In this document: one piece after another, positions 7,392 through 12,131 of the stretch
Layout of the letters: each line of letters starts with the position of its first letter
Position numbering within the stretch: the stretch's first letter is position 1
DNA from: Bacillota bacterium
Lineage (GTDB): Bacteria; Bacillota; Desulfotomaculia; Desulfotomaculales; Desulfallaceae
NCBI GenBank assembly: GCA_009781965.1
Contig: WQUS01000188.1
Span: 1-12,131, forward strand
Direction of reading: 5' to 3'
DNA: 12,131 nt
Notes under the pieces: generated by a model
The model's input: only the letters and a program-made list of their open reading frames with translations
The model's database searches: none
What the model was told of the DNA's origin: nothing
Position numbers and translations under genes: made by a program

Positions 7392-7673
7392 ATGATGTCA
7401 AACATTAACAACTATTTTGTTGATAACGCTAAGGTTATGGCAAAGGGGCAAATTACACTCCCCAAGGATATCCGCTTGGTTTTGGGTGTCGGTACTGGAG
7501 ATCGGGTCACGCTCATTTGTGAGGGAGACCGGGTTGTGCTGATGAATTCAGCCGTCTATGCCATGAAGATGCTCCAAAAGGAAATGGAAGGCGAAGCCGA
7601 GAAAGCAGGGCTTCATTCGGATGATGACGTTGTCAATATGATTATGGAAATGAGGGCTGAGGATAAAGAATGA
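7392..7673 (+). CDS. AbrB/MazE-fold antitoxin of type II toxin-antitoxin module
   Basis: This small DNA-binding antitoxin is expected to neutralise the PIN toxin encoded next to it and to repress its own promoter. Its 93 residues contain a swapped-hairpin AbrB domain at about 13-52, with VMAKGQITLPKDIRLVLGVGTGD and DRVVLMN as the recognisable strands and turn. An acidic, helical C-terminal tail of about 40 residues probably wraps the toxin. TGGGAGG at 7379-7385 places the start at ATG 7392 (six-base spacing; ATG 7395 is possible), while a TTG at 7386 would touch the ribosome binding site and is rejected. The stop overlaps the toxin start as ATGA at 7670-7673, giving coupled translation with antitoxin first, as is typical. 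Confidence 0.85.
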   Translation: MMSNINNYFVDNAKVMAKGQITLPKDIRLVLGVGTGDRVTLICEGDRVVLMNSAVYAMKMLQKEMEGEAEKAGLHSDDDVVNMIMEMRAEDKE

Positions 7674-8077
7674 GATGCTTGATTGATACGAATATTTTGG
7701 TTTCTGCCAGCCTATTTCCGACAAGTGTTCCGGCACAGGCGTACTTTAAGGCGGTGACCGCGCCTAATACCGGGATGGTCTGTGATTACTCAGTTGATGA
7801 GATGCGCCGGGTTTACAACAAGAAGTTTCCACATAAAATCCATATGATGGAAAAATTTTTGTCAATGATGCTTTTGTCTGCGAAGATTGTACATACGCCG
7901 CCGGAAGAGGAAAGCCTTGATGATGAAGCCGCTATCAGTGATATAAAAGACCGCCCTATTCTTCGCGCCGCTGTTAAATCAAATGCGGAGGTGCTGATCA
8001 GTGGTGACCGGCATTTCTTGGATAGTGGTCTTAAACATCCTAAAATCATGTCGCCATCCGATTTTTTGAAGCTATAG
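7670..8077 (+). CDS. PIN-domain toxin, COG1569-like (partner of AbrB antitoxin)
   Basis: This is a PIN-fold protein, a family of Mg2+-dependent ribonucleases that act as toxins by cleaving RNA. The 135 residues start with MRCLIDTNILVSA, and the acidic residues expected in the active site are all visible: D6, E44 (SVDEMRRV), D94 (IKDRPILRAA) and D113 (SGDRHF). The DRPILRAA and LISGDRHFL phrases match the putative toxin-antitoxin PIN family of COG1569 rather than classical VapC. It starts inside the antitoxin stop (ATGA), with no strong ribosome binding site of its own, implying coupling. With all four acidic positions kept, it is probably active. The RNA target cannot be predicted. Confidence 0.85.
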   Translation: MRCLIDTNILVSASLFPTSVPAQAYFKAVTAPNTGMVCDYSVDEMRRVYNKKFPHKIHMMEKFLSMMLLSAKIVHTPPEEESLDDEAAISDIKDRPILRAAVKSNAEVLISGDRHFLDSGLKHPKIMSPSDFLKL

Positions 8078-8091
8078 TATTGAAAAAGGCA

Positions 8092-8120
8092 TTGTAATAG
8101 CTGCGGGATTTGTATATACT
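8092..8120 (+). promoter_or_regulatory. Predicted sigma-A promoter of the second toxin-antitoxin module
   Basis: TTGTAA at 8092-8097 and TATACT at 8115-8120 are 17 bases apart, close to consensus in both boxes. It stands in the 75-base gap between the first toxin and the second antitoxin. The following AT-only stretch up to about 8141 is where a ribbon-helix-helix repressor could bind. Confidence 0.6.
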
Positions 8121-8152
8121 AATGTTAATAAATATATATATAGGTGATGCAA

Positions 8153-8425
8153 ATGGAAAAAACGAAATTGACCCCCATTAGGTTCCCTACCGATTTGTTA
8201 AATGAATTAGATAAATATGTTGCAGAAGGAAATAGAAGTAAGTTTGTAATTGAAGCTACACGAAAAGAACTGCACCGGGCAAAACAAAGAAAAGCTGTTC
8301 AAGAGGTGGCAGGCGTGTTTAATCAAAAGGATTATCCTGAATTAAATACTGCTGAAGATACTGCAAACTGGGTTAGGAATTTGCGTGAGGAATCTGAAGC
8401 CATAAGGAGAGAGCTTTTTGAGTAA
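8153..8425 (+). CDS. Ribbon-helix-helix-like (CopG/VapB-type) antitoxin
   Basis: This is the probable antitoxin and autorepressor of the VapC toxin that follows. From ATG 8153 it has 90 residues. The first about 45 read like a ribbon-helix-helix domain: a short strand KLTPIRFP, a helix DLLNELDKYV, then GNRSKFVIEATRKEL, whose Gly-Asn-x-Ser turn is the usual start of the second helix. The charged helical remainder is suited to toxin binding and ends in EAIRRELFE. AGGTG at 8142-8146 favours 8153; a GTG at 8144 and an ATG at 8147 are in frame but overlap that site. The end overlaps the toxin start by eight bases. The family call rests on pattern only, with no unique motif. Confidence 0.78.
   Translation: MEKTKLTPIRFPTDLLNELDKYVAEGNRSKFVIEATRKELHRAKQRKAVQEVAGVFNQKDYPELNTAEDTANWVRNLREESEAIRRELFE
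8404..8410 (+). promoter_or_regulatory. Ribosome binding site supporting a TTG start for VapC
   Basis: AAGGAGA, near-consensus, lies seven bases before TTG 8418 inside the antitoxin coding end. No ATG or GTG occurs in frame near the toxin's N-terminus, so this site decides the start. Confidence 0.75.
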
Positions 8426-8804
8426 TGGCTTTCTTCTGGATACCACTATCCTTATAGATTTATTCCGGGGACGTCAGGAAGCGGTTTCTTTTCTTGATCA
8501 ATTATCTCAGGAAGGCTTTTTTTACACTTGCCCGATTGTTGTTGCGGAAATTTTTTCAGGTGTCCGTCCCGAAGAAATACCAAGAGTTGAAGAATTTTTC
8601 GCAGCGCTGAATTACTGTCCTATTGATTACCAAACAGCAAGCAAGGCTGGTTTATACAAGCGTGATTTTCAGAAAAAAGGAATAACCCTGAGTATGTCTG
8701 ATACGCTGATTGCCGCCACTGCTATAAACTGTTCCCTTACCTTGGTAACCAAAAACGTCCGCCATTTTCCTTTTAAAGAATTAGACGTTATTGCACACAT
8801 TTAA
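8418..8804 (+). CDS. vapC: VapC-type PIN-domain ribonuclease toxin (TTG start)
   Basis: This VapC-family toxin is expected to cleave a specific structured RNA, as known relatives cut initiator tRNA or the sarcin-ricin loop. It has 128 residues, normal for VapC. The motif GFLLDTTILIDLFRG gives D8, VVAEIFSGV gives E44, and LSMSDTLIAATA gives D95. TKNVRHFPF puts Asn at the fourth position (N113), a frequent substitution in active VapC proteins. Translation starts at TTG 8418 after a strong Shine-Dalgarno and overlaps the antitoxin by eight bases, which should keep toxin output below antitoxin output. This is a different PIN subfamily from the toxin just upstream, so the two modules are not a recent duplication. 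Confidence 0.88.
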   Translation: MSNGFLLDTTILIDLFRGRQEAVSFLDQLSQEGFFYTCPIVVAEIFSGVRPEEIPRVEEFFAALNYCPIDYQTASKAGLYKRDFQKKGITLSMSDTLIAATAINCSLTLVTKNVRHFPFKELDVIAHI

Positions 8805-9023
8805 GGTGTTGAAATGATATTTGGTAATTAAAATTGGGTAATTAAAAAAGGGATGCTGGCTTTATCGGAAGACGGTTTATCTACGGTGTTGATACTGACT
8901 CCGGCCTCGGAAAAGGGAGCGGTATAACGGCTGCCCAGGGAGGAAATATACTTATTTTAGCGAATTTATGTAACCAATTAATTAGGCGCTATTCCGCTTA
9001 AGAGAGCAGGGGACACTTTACCG
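8805..9023. other. Non-coding gap with an 11-bp direct repeat
   Basis: No confident gene lies here. GGTAATTAAAA occurs twice, at 8823-8833 and 8837-8847. An ATG at 8853 opens a 24-codon frame ending at 8927 that I do not recognise. A GGGAGGAAA at about 8938-8946 resembles a ribosome binding site with no start codon at the right distance, which hints at decayed sequence. A TATACT at 8947-8952 lacks a fitting -35 box. AGGGGAC at 9008-9014 serves as the ribosome binding site for the gene at 9024. Confidence 0.4.
8823..8847 (+). repeat. Two 11-bp direct repeats, 14-base period
   Basis: GGTAATTAAAA at 8823-8833 recurs exactly at 8837-8847, separated by TTG. It begins 19 bases after the VapC stop. 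It could be slippage in AT-rich DNA or the scar of an insertion; the sequence alone does not decide. Confidence 0.6.
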
Positions 9024-11717
9024 ATGGCCAAAAAAAATTTGCACCAACGCAAAGAACGCTCCGCACAGCAGCCCCCGGCCGGCCTCGCCGATACCGGCCC
9101 TAAGAAGTACCGCGGCCCCAAAGAACCAAAACAGTTCGATCCGCTGCATGAGGTGGCTTTGGGGGGCTTGATGCTGCTTTTGTTTTTCGCCCCTTATTTC
9201 CGCGGCCTGTTTTTCGCCCCGGAACAGGAGATAGCCTTGCTCTTTGCCACCCTGATCTTTTGGCTCGCTTTTCTCTGGCGCCAAGGGCGCCAGCTGCGTC
9301 AACTGCAACAAGACAATCAGCTAAACAATAAGTTTCTGAACGGTCCGCTGGACTGGTTCGTTTTGGCTTTGCCGCTGTTTTATATGCTCTCTTTCTTTAC
9401 CGCGGTTAACAAGGGCTTGGCCATAGACGCAGTAGTGAAAAACATCCTCTACTTTATGGTTTACTGGTCCGCCTCCCGGCTGCTCCGCGCTGAGGAAAAC
9501 ATCCATCGATTGCTGCAGGTTATTTACGTCAGCGCGATTGGCGTAGCCTTGGCCGGTTTGGCTATGGCCGCCGGAATCGTCTATATGCTGGACGGGTTTA
9601 ACGTTACCGAATACGGTCCCACTATTTCTTCCACCTTGCAATATCACAACGCCCTGGGCGCTTTCCTGGGGGCGGCGTTCTTGATCGGCCTGTATTTATG
9701 GCATGGCTCCGGCGAATCCGGCGAGTCAGGCCGCGGTCCTGCGGCCGCCCGGTCCGGTTCAAGTCAGTCCGGCTCCTCAATAAAGCCGCGGCGGCAACTG
9801 CCCGGTTATCTCTATGCCATCGGCAATTTCCTGTTGCTGGCCGTGCTGATTGGCAGCAAGTCCCGGGCCGGTTTGCTGGTGTTCGGGCTGGTGTTCGTGA
9901 TTTATCTAATTGGCGCCGGTCATGCAAGGCGGCTCACCGCTGCTCTCAGCACCGGTTATTTGGGCGCGGTCGCTTATGTGAGCATCAGCAAGTTTCTCGC
10001 CCTGGGGCAGGACAAGCAGCACGCGCAGGCCTGGCTCTGGATGGCGGGCGGCCTGGCGCTGGCTTTAGTCGGTCAGTTCGCCTACACCTTGTTGCAGCGC
10101 TACCTGCTGGACCGGTGGGCGGGGGACAGCCGCAAGCTGCTGCTGACCTTTGTCGCCCTGGCGGCGGTTGTGGTGATTGCCGGCGGGGTTTGGGGCGCCG
10201 GGAAAACCCAGGCCCTGGAGAAAATGACCAGTCCCCAGTACCTTTGGACCGCCTATCAAAGGATGTTTTACATCAACAGTTCCCTGGAGATGATCCGGGA
10301 ACGGCCGCTGCTTGGCTGGGGCGGCGGCGGCTGGCAGGAAGCTTACGAAGCTTATCTGCATTTCCACTACACCACCCGGGAAGCCCACAGTTATCCTTTC
10401 CAGGTGGGGGTTGAAACCGGCCTGCCCGGCATTGTTATCGTGGTTGGCACGTGGCTTTCATTTTTGCTGCTGGTCATCAGGGGCTACCGTAACAATAAAG
10501 ATGATCTGCGAGACAACCAGAAAGACAACCCGAAGGACGACCCGAAAGACAACCAAAGGCGCAAGCTGTTATGGCTTTGCACCGTGGTGTTTTTAATGCT
10601 TGCCGGCCACGCGCTGATTGATTTTGATTTGTCCCTTTCCGCCCTGGCGCTGATTTTATGGACTGTTTTGGGCATCACGTCAGCCTTGACCGTTCAGACC
10701 GCTCAGGCTGCCCCGGCCGCCCGGACCATCCAGGCTGCCCAGGCCGCTCAGTCCGGCCCGGCTGGAAAAACGGCCGGCGGAATGGCCCCCGGCGGAAAGG
10801 CGCCTGGGGGAAAACTGCCCGGCTGGAAAGCGCTTGGCGGAATGGCCCCCGGCGGAACAGCCCCTGGCGGAAAAATCCTTAGCCCGCGTTACAGGCTGTT
10901 GCCGCTGGGGGCAATTACAGCCGTGGGGCTGCTGATGATCATCGGCACGGTTTTTCTGGCTATGTCCGCCAGTCTGGACAAACAGGCGGGGTTTTACGCC
11001 GCCCAAAACCGGCTGGATGTCAGCGCCGCCTATCTGCAAAAGGCGGTTGCCTATAATCCCTTTGCCAGTGATTATCGCGTGCACCTGTCCCAGGTGTACC
11101 TAAAGCAGGAGCAAAAGGACCAGGCTTTTGCGGCGGCCCAAGCAGCGGTAAACCTAAGCCAATATAATATTAACACACTCATTAACTATATTAAGGTCGC
11201 CGTCGCGACAGGCAACAACAAGCCGGCCGCCGCCGAACTGGACAGGCTTCCGGCGCTGGCGCCGAATAATATTGCGGCCTACGAACAGTACGGCATTAAC
11301 TACTTAAACATGGGGGCCAACGAACTTACCGCCGGCCATAAAGATACCGCCAAGGCTTATTTGATCAAAGCGGCCGCATCGCCGGAGCTGGTGGTCAAAC
11401 AGGCCGATTCATTAACCGACCAGGACCGGGAGATGTGGAACGGTCCCTTGCTGGAAGTAAATGCGCAAATCCGCTTGACTGTCGGCCAGGCTGATTATTG
11501 CCTGGGCCGCAACGATGAATCCCTGGCCAACCTCCGGCAGGCCGCTCAGTCAACTGACCAGAATCTTAAAGCGCAGGCTCTGCTGTTGATGGCTTTAATG
11601 GCCGAGAAAAACGGCAATCTGGCGGAACACAATGATTTGATTGCCCAGGTGAAGAGCATTGATCCGCAAATAGTTACCAATAATTATGCGGCTTTACAAA
11701 AGATACCCGTATTATGA
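9024..11717 (+). CDS. O-antigen ligase/polymerase-family (Wzy_C) membrane protein with C-terminal TPR region
   Basis: This polytopic membrane protein is of the family that polymerises lipid-linked glycan or transfers it to an acceptor on the outer face of the cytoplasmic membrane. The 897 residues have a Lys/Arg-rich cytoplasmic N-terminus, about ten or more hydrophobic segments up to about residue 550, and another at about 625-650. The Wzy_C signature lies at about 416-465: SLEMIRERPLLGWGGGGW, then REAHSYPFQVGVETGLPG with H455, the His typical of the catalytic loop. A C-terminal region from about 655 (AAYLQKAVAYNP, repeated Ala-rich helical pairs) reads as TPRs, as in some bacterial O-antigen ligase-like and protein glycosylation enzymes. 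Three low-complexity insertions lie at 228-257 (Ser/Gly/Glu), 497-512 (DNxK repeats) and 585-618 (Gly/Ala/Pro/Lys). Start 9024 has AGGGGAC nine bases upstream. Polymerase versus ligase cannot be separated here. Confidence 0.85.
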   Translation: MAKKNLHQRKERSAQQPPAGLADTGPKKYRGPKEPKQFDPLHEVALGGLMLLLFFAPYFRGLFFAPEQEIALLFATLIFWLAFLWRQGRQLRQLQQDNQLNNKFLNGPLDWFVLALPLFYMLSFFTAVNKGLAIDAVVKNILYFMVYWSASRLLRAEENIHRLLQVIYVSAIGVALAGLAMAAGIVYMLDGFNVTEYGPTISSTLQYHNALGAFLGAAFLIGLYLWHGSGESGESGRGPAAARSGSSQSGSSIKPRRQLPGYLYAIGNFLLLAVLIGSKSRAGLLVFGLVFVIYLIGAGHARRLTAALSTGYLGAVAYVSISKFLALGQDKQHAQAWLWMAGGLALALVGQFAYTLLQRYLLDRWAGDSRKLLLTFVALAAVVVIAGGVWGAGKTQALEKMTSPQYLWTAYQRMFYINSSLEMIRERPLLGWGGGGWQEAYEAYLHFHYTTREAHSYPFQVGVETGLPGIVIVVGTWLSFLLLVIRGYRNNKDDLRDNQKDNPKDDPKDNQRRKLLWLCTVVFLMLAGHALIDFDLSLSALALILWTVLGITSALTVQTAQAAPAARTIQAAQAAQSGPAGKTAGGMAPGGKAPGGKLPGWKALGGMAPGGTAPGGKILSPRYRLLPLGAITAVGLLMIIGTVFLAMSASLDKQAGFYAAQNRLDVSAAYLQKAVAYNPFASDYRVHLSQVYLKQEQKDQAFAAAQAAVNLSQYNINTLINYIKVAVATGNNKPAAAELDRLPALAPNNIAAYEQYGINYLNMGANELTAGHKDTAKAYLIKAAASPELVVKQADSLTDQDREMWNGPLLEVNAQIRLTVGQADYCLGRNDESLANLRQAAQSTDQNLKAQALLLMALMAEKNGNLAEHNDLIAQVKSIDPQIVTNNYAALQKIPVL
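10512..10559 (+). repeat. Four 12-bp tandem units inside the ligase-family gene
   Basis: Units GACAACCAGAAA, GACAACCCGAAG, GACGACCCGAAA and GACAACCAAAGG follow each other directly. Each is four codons (D-N/D-x-K/R), forming a highly charged stretch in a cytoplasmic-type loop after the hydrophobic segment that follows the catalytic motif. Copy changes would keep the frame. Confidence 0.85.
10776..10875 (+). repeat. 60-bp-period repeat encoding a Gly/Ala/Pro/Lys-rich linker
   Basis: A 22-base stretch starting GGCGGAATGG is identical at 10776-10797 and 10836-10857, exactly 60 bases (20 codons) apart. Within it the smaller unit APGGK/LPGWK recurs about every five codons. The encoded linker sits between two hydrophobic segments, before the TPR region. 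Confidence 0.85.
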
Positions 11718-11720
11718 TCG

Positions 11721-11740
11721 TCTATAATCATCTATAATCA
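11721..11740 (+). repeat. 10-bp tandem duplication between two glycan genes
   Basis: TCTATAATCA occurs twice in direct succession, starting four bases after the ligase-family stop. TATAAT inside each unit resembles a -10 box, but TATGAT/TTATGA upstream gives no matching -35, so a promoter is not claimed. Confidence 0.55.
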
Positions 11741-11770
11741 GCCTGTGATCTAAGGAAGGCCAGTGATGTT

Positions 11771-12131
11771 ATGGACTCCGGAACGATAAGCGGGCCCCTG
11801 ACCCGGACCGCCGGGCAGGTTAGCCCGGGCACAACCGTGGCAAACCATGTAAAACGGCAAATGTTCGCCTATCCGCTGTTGATTTTGACTGATCTATGCT
11901 TGCTGTCCTTAAGCATTGTGGCGGCCTACGGGATCCGGATTTTTCTGCTGGCCGCGCTAATTAAAGGACTGCCGCCCACCTCGGCGGCCTACCTCTACGC
12001 CTTATGGTGGGCGCCGGTGCTGGCCGTTGTTTTCTTCGTCTTTGAAAAATCCTACTCCCGGCGGATACCCTTCTGGCAGGAAGCCGGCCACATAGTGAAA
12101 ACCGTCACCCTGGCTTTCCTGGTGGTGATCG
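11771..12131 (+). CDS. Probable WbaP-type polyprenyl-phosphate sugar phosphotransferase, N-terminal part (3' truncated by window edge)
   Basis: The frame from ATG 11771 stays open to the window end (120 codons). After a polar N-terminus of about 30 residues come hydrophobic segments PLLILTDLCLLSLSIVAAYG, AAYLYALWWAPVLAVVFFVF and TVTLAFLVVI. The FEKSYSRRIPFWQEAGHIVKTVTLAFLVV phrase resembles the N-terminal membrane domain of WbaP-like initiating transferases, which attach the first sugar-1-phosphate to undecaprenyl phosphate. The catalytic C-terminal domain lies outside the window, so this rests on the membrane-domain pattern. AAGGAAGG at 11752-11759 is 11 bases upstream, slightly long. The ATG at 11766 and GTG at 11763 run into a stop within nine codons, so 11771 is preferred. 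It would be the first committed step for the glycan handled by the preceding ligase/polymerase. Confidence 0.68.
   Translation, partial: MDSGTISGPLTRTAGQVSPGTTVANHVKRQMFAYPLLILTDLCLLSLSIVAAYGIRIFLLAALIKGLPPTSAAYLYALWWAPVLAVVFFVFEKSYSRRIPFWQEAGHIVKTVTLAFLVVI

Noticed and set aside
9698..10414. 238-codon alternative + strand frame inside the ligase-family gene
   Set aside because: It is Arg/Ala/Gly-rich shadow sequence in another frame of a GC-rich gene with clear membrane segments and family motifs in the main frame.
10512..10875. Repeats considered as a CRISPR array or mobile element end
   Set aside because: They are tandem, codon-aligned and lie inside an open reading frame without spacers, terminal inverted repeats or a transposase.

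Overview
The window is part of a surface-polysaccharide (cell-envelope glycan) biosynthesis and export locus. Every gene I can support lies on the + strand. Purine-rich ribosome binding sites, TagGH/Wzm-Wzt-type export, CgeB-like glycosyltransferase sequence and the general protein style suggest a Firmicute, perhaps of the Peptococcaceae/Pelotomaculum-Desulfotomaculum type. That is an inference from style; no taxonomic marker gene is present.

Left part (1-6031): the C-terminal half of a UDP-N-acetylmannosamine dehydrogenase (WecC-like), a 29-codon ORF coupled on both sides by ATGA overlaps, an ABC-2 permease and its ATPase (Wzm/Wzt or TagG/TagH type), and a 1208-residue multidomain protein. 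The last joins a SAM methyltransferase, a coiled coil, a CgeB-like GT-B glycosyltransferase region and a family-2 GT-A glycosyltransferase. Together they look like a sugar-nucleotide supply, chain assembly/modification and ABC-dependent export unit.

Middle (6032-8804): galE (UDP-glucose 4-epimerase), then two back-to-back type II toxin-antitoxin modules. The first is an AbrB-fold antitoxin with a COG1569-type PIN toxin; the second is a ribbon-helix-helix-like antitoxin with a VapC PIN toxin that starts with TTG. Each module has its own recognisable promoter and overlapping antitoxin/toxin reading frames.

Right part (8805-12131): a non-coding gap with an 11-bp direct repeat, then a large GC-rich gene for a polytopic O-antigen ligase/polymerase-family protein (Wzy_C) with a C-terminal TPR region and three repetitive low-complexity insertions. 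Last comes the 5' end of a probable WbaP-type polyprenyl-phosphate sugar phosphotransferase, which runs off the window.

Base composition is mosaic by eye. The 2280-6050 segment is clearly AT-rich, galE and 9024-12131 are GC-rich, and the toxin-antitoxin modules are intermediate, so the locus looks assembled from pieces of different origin. The most interesting objects are the methyltransferase/coiled-coil/double-glycosyltransferase protein next to an ABC exporter without a carbohydrate-binding domain, the translationally coupled micro-ORF, and the codon-aligned repeats in the ligase-family protein.
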